A stretch of 64,000 nt of DNA. Origin: Ekhidna sp964289745. GTDB lineage: Bacteria; Bacteroidota; Bacteroidia; Cytophagales; Cyclobacteriaceae. The notes beneath the pieces were generated by a model. That model did no database searches, was not told the DNA's origin, and saw nothing but the letters and a program-made list of their open reading frames with translations. Positions within the stretch are counted from its first letter, which is position 1. Each line of letters opens with the position of its first letter. Positions 16,151-24,902 of this stretch are shown here, piece after piece. The stretch covers positions 868,001-932,000 of the forward strand of contig CAXYMM010000001.1 of NCBI GenBank assembly GCA_964289745.1, read 5' to 3'. The translations under genes were made by a program, and so were the position numbers.

Positions 16151-16630
16151 CTATTTGCCTGAGACGTATCCTTTCCGCTTAAGCACTGTCTCGATAAATC
16201 GAATCTCATTATCGTTGTTGAATGCTTTAAAAGGAAGATGCACGAGCTGTGCTTTGCTTATAAAAAGAGTAAATGAGTCCTTTCCCTTTTTAGCCCGCTT
16301 GATCTGATCCCATTTCATGGGCATCCCTTGTTTCGTATTAAGCTTTATCATTATTTGCTGGGATGAAATCTCATAAGATAGCTTTTGAAACATGAACTTC
16401 CCTTGATCAAGCTGGGTAACACCAGCAAATTGAATAAGCCAAAAAAGTAAATAAAGAGTCATGGCTATGGAAGCCCCAGTAATCCACCAGTGGTTCGGTA
16501 TCCAAAAATAACCTGAACAAATGGCAAAATAGATCAAAAAGACCCACCATTGTTGCTTCAACACTCCTTTAAAAGCGACTCCAATGTATGTTTTAGTAGG
16601 TAGTTGGTATTTTTTCGTTCGAACAATCAT
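16151..16630 (-). CDS. YcxB-like membrane protein
   Basis: A 159-residue protein with two closely spaced membrane helices at about residues 28-70 (WWVFLIYFAICSGYFWI and ASIAMTLYLLFWLIQF) and a soluble beta-rich C-terminal part (YEISSQQIMIKLNTKQGMPMKWDQIKRA), the layout of YcxB-like/PH-type small membrane proteins. The function is unknown. Its stop is four bases from the recX start on the same strand, so the two are probably co-transcribed. Confidence 0.65.
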   Translation of the reverse strand: MIVRTKKYQLPTKTYIGVAFKGVLKQQWWVFLIYFAICSGYFWIPNHWWITGASIAMTLYLLFWLIQFAGVTQLDQGKFMFQKLSYEISSQQIMIKLNTKQGMPMKWDQIKRAKKGKDSFTLFISKAQLVHLPFKAFNNDNEIRFIETVLKRKGYVSGK

Positions 16631-16664
16631 ATTTATAAGCGTGTCGCAGGCTCAAATATAGCAT

Positions 16665-17522
16665 TTAGATCGCTTTGAGACTCATATCCATGCTTTTATA
16701 GGAATGAGTAAGCGCACCAACTGAAATATAATCCACACCTGTCTCGACCATTTCGCTTATGTTGTTTTCGGTAATTCCACCCGAGGCTTCAGTTTCAAAC
16801 CTTCCGTCAATCATTTTGATTGCTTGTTTAATTTCTGACGGTAGCATATTGTCAAGCAAAACTCGCTTTACATGCCCAATCGCCAATACTTCTTCCAGTT
16901 CGGCAAGGCTACGTACCTCTACTTCAATGTCCAACATGAGTTCATTTACCTTCATGTAGTCAAGCGTATTCTTGATGGCCTCTTTTATGCCTCCTGCATA
17001 GTCAATGTGATTATCCTTTAGCATAATCATATCGAAGAGTCCAAAGCGATGATTAACACCACCACCTATCAAAACAGCCCATTTTTCAGGTAACCGAAAC
17101 AGAGGAGTTGTTTTACGAGTGTCTAACAGTTTTGTATGAGTATTCTTGATCAAGGAACACATATAATTTGTATAGGTTGCTATAGCACTCATTCGCTGCA
17201 TACAATTCAGTACAAGACGCTCGGCCGATAAAATAGCGCGTGTGCTACCTGAGACATTGAAGCCAATTTCGCCAGATTCTACTGAGTCTCCATCTTTTTT
17301 AATTGCGTCGACCTTTAGCCTTGCATTAAGGTGATTGAAAATACGAATGGACAAGTCTATTCCTGCAATTATACCATCCGATTTAATAAGGAGGTGAGCC
17401 TGATTAGTTGCTGATTCTGGTATGGAACCCAAGGAAGAATAATCCCCTGAGCCAATATCTTCTGCCAATGCAGCTTTAATAAAAGCATTAATGCTCTCGT
17501 CACTTAAATAGGGTGTTATCAT
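16665..17522 (-). CDS. nadC: nicotinate-nucleotide diphosphorylase (carboxylating)
   Basis: The 285-residue quinolinate phosphoribosyltransferase makes nicotinate mononucleotide from quinolinate and PRPP in NAD synthesis. Recognisable parts are ALAEDIGSGDYSS near residue 18, the active-site RKTTPLFRLPEKWAVLIGGG near 135, HRFGLFDMIMLKDNHI near 158, and EASGGITENNISEMVETGVDYIS near 244. nadA and nadB are not in the window. It follows the DUF4783 gene by 34 bases on the same strand. Confidence 0.95.
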   Translation of the reverse strand: MITPYLSDESINAFIKAALAEDIGSGDYSSLGSIPESATNQAHLLIKSDGIIAGIDLSIRIFNHLNARLKVDAIKKDGDSVESGEIGFNVSGSTRAILSAERLVLNCMQRMSAIATYTNYMCSLIKNTHTKLLDTRKTTPLFRLPEKWAVLIGGGVNHRFGLFDMIMLKDNHIDYAGGIKEAIKNTLDYMKVNELMLDIEVEVRSLAELEEVLAIGHVKRVLLDNMLPSEIKQAIKMIDGRFETEASGGITENNISEMVETGVDYISVGALTHSYKSMDMSLKAI

Positions 17523-17556
17523 AAAATACGCAAAATTGGCTGAAAGTCAAAATAAG

Positions 17557-17931
17557 TTACTCTTGACTGAAATTTAAAGTGTCAATTAGGTAGGCGTTAT
17601 TGATTTTCTTGATGAACATTACTACTCTAAATGACCCTTTTTCGTGATTATAAACTCCAATTGTATATTTTAAATTCTCAGAAGAAGATCCTTTTACTGT
17701 ATAGGTGAAATCTACTGCTGGATGTTTCGAAAAAAAAATTCTTAGTAAAGCTTCGGCTTGATTTGAGCTATAATTCGAGCTCACTCCATTCATTCTGATC
17801 TCAACAGTACTATTACAAAACTTTATAAGCTCTTTAGCACTTCCCGCTTTCATAGCGATCCCTATATCGTTAATTGTATCTTCCTGAAAAGGAAAAGCTA
17901 ATGAGAACAGGATAAAAAGAATTTTGCTCAT
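17557..17931 (-). CDS. DUF4783 family secreted protein
   Basis: A 124-residue protein with a short signal peptide (MSKILFILFSLAFPFQ) and an NTF2-like pattern typical of DUF4783: INDIGIAMKAGSAKELIKF, then VEIRMNG, YSSNQAEALLRIFFSKHP and a strand-rich end (YTIGVYNHEKGSFRVVMFIKK). The family is small, restricted to Bacteroidota and uncharacterised. It is commonly found beside nadC, as here, which suggests an operon rather than a known functional link. Confidence 0.75.
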   Translation of the reverse strand: MSKILFILFSLAFPFQEDTINDIGIAMKAGSAKELIKFCNSTVEIRMNGVSSNYSSNQAEALLRIFFSKHPAVDFTYTVKGSSSENLKYTIGVYNHEKGSFRVVMFIKKINNAYLIDTLNFSQE

Positions 17932-18015
17932 GATCGGATAATTTTTAAATGCATGTGAACCAAAATCATGCCTAATTTATCCATACGATGAGATCATATC
18001 AAAAAGCAAGCCTTC

Positions 18016-18023
18016 TATATTTG
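18016..18023 (+). promoter_or_regulatory. -7 box of a likely gpmI promoter
   Basis: TATATTTG is a perfect TAnnTTTG box. It ends four bases before the gpmI ATG at 18028, so the mRNA would be leaderless or nearly so. No good TTG -33 element was found at the usual spacing. Confidence 0.35.
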
Positions 18024-18027
18024 TGAA

Positions 18028-19530
18028 ATGAATAAAAAAGTCATTCTACTCATTCTAGATGGGTGGGGAATCGCTCAAAATAAGGAGGTCTCTGCGATAG
18101 ATGCAGCTAACACCTTGTTTATAGATAAAGTACTCTCCAATTACCCGAATAGCACCTTGGAGGCATCGGGGTTGGCAGTTGGACTACCAGAGGGCCAGAT
18201 GGGAAACTCTGAAGTCGGTCATATGAATATCGGGGCAGGCAGGGTTGTATATCAGGATTTGGTGAAAATCAGCAATACAGTAAAAGAAGGCTCAATCGGA
18301 AAGAATGATGCCTTTCAGAAAGCGATAGCATATGCGAAAGAACATAAGAAGGCGATACACTTGGCCGGTTTGGTCTCCGACGGAGGAGTACACTCTCATA
18401 TCGATCATTTAAAAGGTCTACTTTCTTCACTTTACCAAGAAAAAGTAGACCGTGTTTTTATTCATGCTATTACCGACGGACGGGATACTGACCCCAAAGG
18501 CGGAGTTGAATACATAAGCGACCTTCAAAAACACATGAATGCCACGGTAGGACAGTTGGCTACTATTACTGGAAGGTATTTTGCCATGGATCGAGACCAA
18601 AGATGGGAACGCATAAAACTAGCCTATGATGCTATGGTCAATGGAGTTGGTAAAAAGGCACATGATCCCATTGTGGCGATTGAAAATTCTTATGCAAATG
18701 ACATTACAGACGAATTTATAAAGCCCATTATTTGCTCAGATGCAAAAATTGCAGAAGGAGACGTCGCACTCTGCTTCAACTTTAGAACAGACCGCGGAAG
18801 GCAAATCACGCAAGCACTTACTCAAAAAGATTTCCCTGATTATGGTATGAATAAAATGAACCTTCATTATGTCACCATGACTAATTATGACGACTCTTTT
18901 GAAAAGGTGCATGTAATGTTTGGCAAAGAAAACCTTACCCAAACGTTGGGAGAAGTGCTAGAAGCGAATGGGAAAAAGCAAATCAGAATTGCTGAGACAG
19001 AAAAATATCCACACGTTACGTTCTTTTTCTCAGGAGGAAGAGAAAAAGCATTTGAGGGTGAGAAAAGAATTTTATGCCCCTCTCCAAAAGTCGCTACATA
19101 CGACTTGAAGCCAGAGATGAGTGCCACAGAAATACGAGATAAAATTATTCCAGAACTTAAAAAGGGTACTGCTGATTTCATCTGTCTGAATTTTGCCAAC
19201 CCGGATATGGTAGGGCATACCGGTGTTTTTGAAGCAGCCGTCAAAGCGTGTGAAGTAGTGGATCAGTGTACAAGAGACGTGGTTAATACGGCTCTAGAAA
19301 ATGACTATCTGTCTATCATTATTGCAGATCATGGCAACTCAGATATGATGATTAACCCAGATGGTTCGCCGAATACAGCGCATTCAACAAACCCCGTTCC
19401 TTTCGTAGTAGTTGACAATTCTTTCAAGGGTTCTCTAAAAAATGGCAAACTCGGAGACTTAGCCCCTAGTATATTAAAATTTATGGGTATAGCTACGCCC
19501 GAAGAAATGACAGGCGAGGTATTGATCTAA
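18028..19530 (+). CDS. gpmI: 2,3-bisphosphoglycerate-independent phosphoglycerate mutase
   Basis: The 500-residue glycolytic enzyme interconverts 3- and 2-phosphoglycerate with two Mn ions. It begins with LLILDGWGIAQN, carries the phospho-serine site MGNSEVGHMNIGAGR near residue 61, HAITDGRDTDPKGG near 151, TGRYFAMDRDQRWERI near 183, and the second metal site IIADHGNSDMMI near 430. Length and motifs are complete. Confidence 0.96.
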   Translation: MNKKVILLILDGWGIAQNKEVSAIDAANTLFIDKVLSNYPNSTLEASGLAVGLPEGQMGNSEVGHMNIGAGRVVYQDLVKISNTVKEGSIGKNDAFQKAIAYAKEHKKAIHLAGLVSDGGVHSHIDHLKGLLSSLYQEKVDRVFIHAITDGRDTDPKGGVEYISDLQKHMNATVGQLATITGRYFAMDRDQRWERIKLAYDAMVNGVGKKAHDPIVAIENSYANDITDEFIKPIICSDAKIAEGDVALCFNFRTDRGRQITQALTQKDFPDYGMNKMNLHYVTMTNYDDSFEKVHVMFGKENLTQTLGEVLEANGKKQIRIAETEKYPHVTFFFSGGREKAFEGEKRILCPSPKVATYDLKPEMSATEIRDKIIPELKKGTADFICLNFANPDMVGHTGVFEAAVKACEVVDQCTRDVVNTALENDYLSIIIADHGNSDMMINPDGSPNTAHSTNPVPFVVVDNSFKGSLKNGKLGDLAPSILKFMGIATPEEMTGEVLI

Positions 19531-19545
19531 AGACGAAACCTTGAA

Positions 19546-20088
19546 ATGAATTTGAAACAAGACATCCTTCTTTTAGCGAGAGTTTTGCTTTTGTGCTTGA
19601 GTTGCCAGAAAGTCGGCAAACCAGCAGTGGATGAGTACCCAGACATGAAACTACTCCTCGATAAGCAAATATCGCTTCTTAACGGGAAAACGCTAGCAAA
19701 AAGAGTATCACTTGGATCGGTAGTTGAAGTCGATACTTTTCAGATGGATACTGACAAATGGAAGCAGGAACTTTCTTTTTTCAAAGACATCAACCCAAAT
19801 TTGCCAGATTATACAGGTGTTTTTGAAATGACAGACACTGAACTCCTGACCTCTTTGCGACCAAAAGAAGGAGAAGATGCATCCTTAAAAATGCTAACAA
19901 TTTTGAGAGAAGGAAGCAAGCGGTCAATTAAGGCCACCCTACATCAGGAGGCTCCTATTTACACCCATCATCAAAACATAAACGTTCTTTTTGAGGAGGG
20001 AGCTATTCGCTCCTATCAAGTTGACGGATATCAAAAAATCCTTCTGCAGGATACTATCAAGTTCAGCATTACTTGCGATATCCTTTAG
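19546..20088 (+). CDS. conserved hypothetical lipoprotein
   Basis: A 180-residue product with a signal peptide and lipobox (LLLCLSCQK), probably anchored through Cys-20. The mature part has no motif I recognise; it contains DEYPDMKLLLDKQISLLNGK and several alternating strand-like segments. It follows gpmI by 15 bases on the same strand and may share its transcript. Its stop overlaps the converging ribH stop by four bases. Confidence 0.7.
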   Translation: MNLKQDILLLARVLLLCLSCQKVGKPAVDEYPDMKLLLDKQISLLNGKTLAKRVSLGSVVEVDTFQMDTDKWKQELSFFKDINPNLPDYTGVFEMTDTELLTSLRPKEGEDASLKMLTILREGSKRSIKATLHQEAPIYTHHQNINVLFEEGAIRSYQVDGYQKILLQDTIKFSITCDIL

Positions 20089-20579
20089 GAAACTATTGTC
20101 TTCTTTATGCCTAACATTTTGATGGCTGTGGCGGCAGCTTCATCTCCTTTATTTCCATGTTTTCCTCCAGCCCTGTCCAGTGCTTGTTTCATGCTATTAG
20201 GCGTAAGCACACCAAAGATGACAGGTTTATCATATTTCAATGCTACTTTGGTAATGCCATCGGCCACGGCATTGCAAATAAAATCAAAGTGTCTGGTCTC
20301 TCCTTGAATGACACATCCCAAACAAATAACCGCATCTATTTCTTTTCGTTGTGCCATCCACTGACTTGCAAGACTTAGTTCAAAAGTTCCTGGCACCTCT
20401 ATACGTTCGATCTTATCTCGATCTGCACCTGCCCTTAAAAGGGTTTGGTATGCTCCCGAAAAAAGTGCCTCTGTAATTTGTTCATTCCATTCCGCCACTA
20501 CAATACCAAAACGGTAACGACTGATGTTAACACCTAGACCAAGGTTTACATCGCTAAGGTTTTTCTGAGAGGAGGCCAT
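20085..20579 (-). CDS. ribH: 6,7-dimethyl-8-ribityllumazine synthase
   Basis: The 164-residue enzyme performs the penultimate step of riboflavin synthesis. Seen are FGIVVAEWNEQIT near residue 25, VPGTFELSLASQW near 62, the phosphate-binding CLGCVIQGETRHFDFICN near 86, and VLTPNSMKQALDRAGG near 123, including the catalytic His in the GETRHF segment. ATG 20579 is chosen over a TTG one codon earlier. Confidence 0.95.
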   Translation of the reverse strand: MASSQKNLSDVNLGLGVNISRYRFGIVVAEWNEQITEALFSGAYQTLLRAGADRDKIERIEVPGTFELSLASQWMAQRKEIDAVICLGCVIQGETRHFDFICNAVADGITKVALKYDKPVIFGVLTPNSMKQALDRAGGKHGNKGDEAAATAIKMLGIKKTIVS

Positions 20580-20606
20580 CAACTGTAAAAGATTCTTATG
20601 TCTTGT

Positions 20607-20951
20607 TTAAGTTTCATTATTAAAATTCAAAAACGACTGGTCGGCTTTGGGAATGATATAAATTTCATCAAAACCATACTTAATGATAAGTCCTTTTGTA
20701 AAAGTGGCAGGACTCACCCCCACCCAAAAGCCCTTATCTAAATAATATTGCGTGTTGTGCGTTAACCATAATAAAGGATCTATTGTTAAAAAAAAAGAAT
20801 GTAGACTAAAAGAGACCCCAGACCTAGCCAAAGAAATTTTGCTAAGAGCAACGCTAATATAATAAAGAGGAAAAAGATAATAATACTGCTAACTCTGAAA
20901 TTAGAAACCACACCTAAAGAGATAAAAAAAGGGGAAGTCAAGAGATAACAT
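20607..20951 (-). pseudogene. frameshifted small membrane protein (PH-domain-like remnant)
   Basis: Three frame pieces add up to one plausible protein of about 115 residues: a start at ATG 20951 (MLSLDFPFF), then a strongly hydrophobic segment (SSIIIFFLFIILALLLAKFL) and a C-terminal part (NTQYYLDKG ... GLIIKYGFDEIYIIPKADQSFL). The joins fall exactly in homopolymers: seven T on the minus strand at about 20924-20930 (one fewer needed) and nine T at 20788-20796 (one more needed). The end recalls small bacterial PH-type (bPH) membrane proteins (IKYGKYDEVLISPK-like). It may be a decayed gene or carry sequencing errors; a shorter gene from an alternative start cannot be excluded. Confidence 0.4.
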
Positions 20952-20995
20952 TCTTTTTTGGATATATTTATCCTTTACTAACGCATAAAATCATC

Positions 20996-22294
20996 ATGAA
21001 ACAAGTCCTTTACACCCTATTTTTTCTTTTGGTTTTTAGCTCCTTCAAGCATTCAGGGTCAACTATAGACCGCACTTCAATAAAAGAAGACCTAGATTAT
21101 CTTGTCTCCTTTTACAAGGAACTTCACAAAAACCCAGAACTCTCATTAGAGGAGAAAGTCACCTCTCAGAAACTAGCTGCAGAACTTCGAAAGGTTGGAT
21201 TTAGCGTAACTGAAAATTTTGGAGGTTACGGAGTAGTTGGCATTCTCAAAAATGGTAAAGGTCCTACCGTTCTTTATAGAACTGATATGGATGCACTCCC
21301 TATGCTCGAAAAGACTGGACTCGCCTATAGCAGTAAGGTTGAGGTTTCTTATAATGAAGGAAGGGTCAATACCATGCACTCATGTGGACATGACATTCAT
21401 ATGGCAACATGGCTTGGAGTAGCAAGACATATGGCAAAAAATAAAGACCAATGGCAAGGCACGCTCATGCTGATAGGACAGCCAGCAGAGGAGATAGGTC
21501 AGGGTGCTAAGCTGATGCTAGAGGCGGGTCTCTTCGAAAAGTTTGGTACACCGAATTTTGGAATTGGACTTCATAGTAGTCCATCGCTACCTGCGGGTAC
21601 TATTGGAATAGCCCCTGGTTACACCATGGCTAATACGGAATCGATTGACATTAATATTTTTGGAGTAGGAGCACATGGTGCTTCTCCCCACATGTCTATC
21701 GACCCTGTTATTATCGCATCGATGATTGTGATGGACCTTCAAACAATAGCAAGTAGAAATGTAAAACCTGTTGACGATGTTGTAGTGACCGTTGGAGCTA
21801 TAAAGGGGGGTACTAAACATAATATCATTCCTGATCAGGTATCCTTGCAATTAACGGTAAGAACTTTTAAGCAAGAAGTTAGAGAATTGGTACACCATCG
21901 CATAAAAGAAATCTCGAAAGGGATAGCGATAGCAGCAGGTGTTCCAGAAGAAAATCTCCCCGAAGTAATAATTCCAGAGGTATATACGCCTGCCAACTAT
22001 AATGACCCTGAGCTTGTAGCCGCAATTATGTCATCTGCAAGCAAAGTAATTGGCAACGACGCTGTAAAAGAGTCCGAACCTCAAATGGTGGGTGAAGATT
22101 TTGCTCGGTATGGTCAAACAAAAGAAAAGATACCAACCGTTCTGTTCTGGTTAGGGACAGTACCTAGTGCTCGTATAGAGTCTGGAGATATGCCTGGCTT
22201 ACACTCTCCATTCTATTATCCTGATCCTGCAAAATCCATTGAAACGGGGGTAGCGGTCATGAGTCAAACGATGGTGGATCTTCTTAAAGTCTAA
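20996..22294 (+). CDS. secreted M20-family amidohydrolase/peptidase
   Basis: A 432-residue protein with a signal peptide (MKQVLYTLFFLLVFSSF) and the M20D pattern: LHKNPELSLEE near residue 43, YRTDMDALPM near 96, the metal-binding MHSCGHDIHMATWLG near 126, GQPAEEIGQGAKLML near 158, GAHGASPHMSIDP in the dimerisation domain, and MVGEDFARYG near 362. Relatives cleave N-acyl amino acids or indole-3-acetyl conjugates; the export signal points to periplasmic peptide or amide hydrolysis. The gene stands alone. Confidence 0.9.
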   Translation: MKQVLYTLFFLLVFSSFKHSGSTIDRTSIKEDLDYLVSFYKELHKNPELSLEEKVTSQKLAAELRKVGFSVTENFGGYGVVGILKNGKGPTVLYRTDMDALPMLEKTGLAYSSKVEVSYNEGRVNTMHSCGHDIHMATWLGVARHMAKNKDQWQGTLMLIGQPAEEIGQGAKLMLEAGLFEKFGTPNFGIGLHSSPSLPAGTIGIAPGYTMANTESIDINIFGVGAHGASPHMSIDPVIIASMIVMDLQTIASRNVKPVDDVVVTVGAIKGGTKHNIIPDQVSLQLTVRTFKQEVRELVHHRIKEISKGIAIAAGVPEENLPEVIIPEVYTPANYNDPELVAAIMSSASKVIGNDAVKESEPQMVGEDFARYGQTKEKIPTVLFWLGTVPSARIESGDMPGLHSPFYYPDPAKSIETGVAVMSQTMVDLLKV

Positions 22295-22941
22295 AGCTAA
22301 AAGCACATCTTTCGCTATTCATAACAAACTTGAATAGTCGTTTTTGTATTCCATCTTGATAGGGTGTTGATAGAAAATATCATGCAATAAGTATCTGCTT
22401 CTATAATTTGCTCCTATGGAGTTCAATCTTTATACGTTTTTCATTATCGTTCAGCATCCATAGCGTTAGATACTGACCAGTTCAATTGAGATGAACTATA
22501 AAGGTCAATAATGCCTAACGGATACATATAGCCTTTCTTAAGGGGTATCTACTGATGTCTATCGTCCAAACTTGATTTGGTCTTTCAATTGTCAAATTTC
22601 TGGTTAAGTAAGGATAGGTCTTGCATGCATTATGAAGTATAGAAGTATTTTTTTCAAGTATTGCGCCTCTCCGTTCCATTGCTCGATATGTAGGGGCGTC
22701 TGATCGGATTCCTACTTACAGCTAGTTCAACATATTAATCCGATAAGGGGCTACCTTATGCTTTTGAACCAAAATAAACGACCAAAAAAAGTAAAAATAT
22801 AATAGAATTTAATTTATTAAAGATAATTACCCTAAAAGGCATTTTATGAACAAATTGAATCAATAAAATGGTCTAGTCACGCTATCTGGTTTTTTTAATT
22901 CTTTGCACAAGGTAATTTAAAAGACAATAGATTAGTAAATT
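22295..22941. other. long spacer holding an IS3 transposase relic
   Basis: About 650 bases without an intact gene. The middle (22444-22709, minus) is an IS3-type transposase relic described separately. No terminal inverted repeats or target duplications could be recognised. The right end (22740-22941) is AT-rich and must hold the antiporter promoter, but no convincing box was found. Confidence 0.6.
22444..22709 (-). pseudogene. IS3 family transposase (OrfB) relic
   Basis: On the minus strand one frame gives EKNTSILHNACKTYPYLTRN, then LTIERPNQVWTIDISRYPL, ending at a stop; a second frame continues with YMYPLGIIDLYSSSQLNW and SVSNAMDAER before a stop at 22446-22444. Together these follow the IS3 OrfB core (HKTYPYLLRNL, ERPNQVWxTDITYI, GYMYLVAIIDLYSRYVLNW, SNTMDAEWC), including the first catalytic Asp of the DDE triad. 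A frameshift, missing residues (YSRYV reads YSSSQ) and the loss of everything else show it is long dead. Confidence 0.8.
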
Positions 22942-24873
22942 ATGTTGGGTATTGACTTCGAAATTATGTTGCCCATTATAGGTTTTTTGATTGTGACCAT
23001 TTCTGCCAATCAAATAGCTCGCACCTTTCAACGGATACGACTTCCATTGATCACAGGTTTAATCTTTACTGGCATTATAACAGGACCCTATGTCATTGGC
23101 CTGATTCCTATTTCTGCAAAATCAGACTTAAACTTTGTTAATGAGGTGGCATTGGCATTTATCGCATTTGCTGCTGGAGCAGAACTTTACCTTAGAGAAC
23201 TAAGAAGCAGAATAAATTCCATTAAATGGAATACGTTTGGTCAGCTTGTGGTAACGTTTGTTCTTGGCTCTATTTTGGTCTATTTCGTAGCAGGTTATAT
23301 TCCATACATGAGCGATCTTAATAGTGCTACAAAAACTTCCATCGCCATGCTTACTGCTGCTGTTTTTGTGGCTCGATCACCCGCATCTGCTATTGCGGTA
23401 ATTAATGAATTAAGAGCGAAAGGGCCGTATGTTCAGACTGTAATGGGGGTAACGGTAGTTAAAGATTTTTTGGTAATCGTGCTCTTCTCCATCTGCCTGT
23501 CATTATCGCAAGTGATGATAGAGGGTCGCAAATTTGAGTATGTTGAAATTCTGATTCTTTTATTGGAACTGAGCTTTTCCTTTGCCATTGGTTTTTTTGT
23601 TTTTGGATTTTTGCTGAAGACTATTCTTAGGTGGAGGCTCAGGAGAATCATTAAAATTTTATTGGTTCTTTTGATCGGATACACTGCTTACTACCTTTCC
23701 CATCAATCAGAAATGTTCACGGAGGCACAATTGGAACGCAGAGTTTTTCTCGAACCGCTTCTTATGTGTATTCTGGCGAGCTTCTATGTGACAAACTATA
23801 CCACTTCCAGACCCGAATTTTTGAAAATACTGGAGGATGCAAGCACGCCTGTATATGTTGCTTTTTTTACTTTAACTGGGGCGACATTTGCCTTGGATGT
23901 GGTACCTGATGTAATAGGGGTTGCGCTGATCTTATTTTCTATAAGAATTCTCACTATGATAATAGGAGGTTATACAGGAGGGCTTCTAGCCAAAGATCCA
24001 ATGAAATTCAATCATTTAGGATGGATGCCTTATATCACTCAGGCGGGTGTTGCGCTTGGGCTTGCCACAGTTATTGCCAATACATTTCCTGGATGGGGGC
24101 AGCAGTTTGCTACGGTAATCATTGCGTTGATTGTCATTAATCAGTTTATAGGACCTCCGCTTTTTAAGTGGGCGATATATCAGGTGGGTGAAGATAGAAG
24201 CCGAGCTCAGACACCTGAATTTGGAGGCATCCGTGACGCTTTAATCGTAGGCTATGAAAGTCAGTCAGTAGCACTTGCCAGACAACTTAAAGAAAATGGG
24301 TGGGAGGTACAGATTGCCACCAAGAAAGAAAAGGAAACCTTTGATGAACCTCAAGATGTACCAATCCGATACATGAAAGAGTTCTCCTTTGAGGAGTTTA
24401 AAAAAATTCAAGCTGATAAATCCGAAGCCATAGTGCTTATGCTATCCGACAAAGAGAACCTAGAAATTACTGAAATGATCTATCATAAAATCGGCACGGA
24501 GGACGTAATCGTACGGCTGAACCATCGACACAACTCTAAAAAATTCCATGAATTAGGGGCGTTAATTGTGGACCCATCTACCGCAATTGTGAGCCTGTTA
24601 GATCATTTTGTAAGATCACCGCAAGCTGCGTCCCTCCTTTTAGGCATGGAAAAAGGACAAGATACTCGAGACATCGACTTGCTCAACTCGGATCTTCACG
24701 GCATTACCCTTCGAGACCTACGATTACCAGCAGACGTCATCATCCTTTCGATAGTTCGTGGTGGTCAAACTATCATTACCCACGGATATACCCGACTTAG
24801 AATTCAAGACACGATAACCGCCGTAGGATCCATTAAGAGTCTAGATGAAATGCAGTTAAAATTTGGCAAATAG
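22942..24873 (+). CDS. CPA2-type cation:proton antiporter with RCK domain
   Basis: A 643-residue protein: about 12-13 membrane helices (residues 5-420) of the Na/H exchanger fold (FAAGAELYLRELRSR near 74, TAAVFVARSPASAIAVINEL near 137, VVKDFLVIVLF near 172, ITQAGVALGLATVIAN near 368), then a cytoplasmic TrkA-N/RCK-like nucleotide-binding part (ALIVGYESQSVALARQL near 434) and a TrkA-C-like end (GITLRDLRLPADVIILSIVRGG near 575). It probably exchanges K or Na for protons in pH or ion homeostasis, gated through the RCK domain. It stands alone, 21 bases before the glyS-proximal promoter region. Confidence 0.88.
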   Translation: MLGIDFEIMLPIIGFLIVTISANQIARTFQRIRLPLITGLIFTGIITGPYVIGLIPISAKSDLNFVNEVALAFIAFAAGAELYLRELRSRINSIKWNTFGQLVVTFVLGSILVYFVAGYIPYMSDLNSATKTSIAMLTAAVFVARSPASAIAVINELRAKGPYVQTVMGVTVVKDFLVIVLFSICLSLSQVMIEGRKFEYVEILILLLELSFSFAIGFFVFGFLLKTILRWRLRRIIKILLVLLIGYTAYYLSHQSEMFTEAQLERRVFLEPLLMCILASFYVTNYTTSRPEFLKILEDASTPVYVAFFTLTGATFALDVVPDVIGVALILFSIRILTMIIGGYTGGLLAKDPMKFNHLGWMPYITQAGVALGLATVIANTFPGWGQQFATVIIALIVINQFIGPPLFKWAIYQVGEDRSRAQTPEFGGIRDALIVGYESQSVALARQLKENGWEVQIATKKEKETFDEPQDVPIRYMKEFSFEEFKKIQADKSEAIVLMLSDKENLEITEMIYHKIGTEDVIVRLNHRHNSKKFHELGALIVDPSTAIVSLLDHFVRSPQAASLLLGMEKGQDTRDIDLLNSDLHGITLRDLRLPADVIILSIVRGGQTIITHGYTRLRIQDTITAVGSIKSLDEMQLKFGK

Positions 24874-24888
24874 GTTCAGGTCAAAATA

Positions 24889-24896
24889 TATCTTTG
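24889..24896 (+). promoter_or_regulatory. -7 box of a likely glyS promoter
   Basis: TATCTTTG matches TAnnTTTG exactly and ends six bases before the glyS ATG at 24903. A TTTG lies 23 bases further upstream (24862-24865), somewhat far for a -33 element. The transcript leader would be at most a few bases. Confidence 0.35.
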
Positions 24897-24902
24897 CGGG
24901 CT

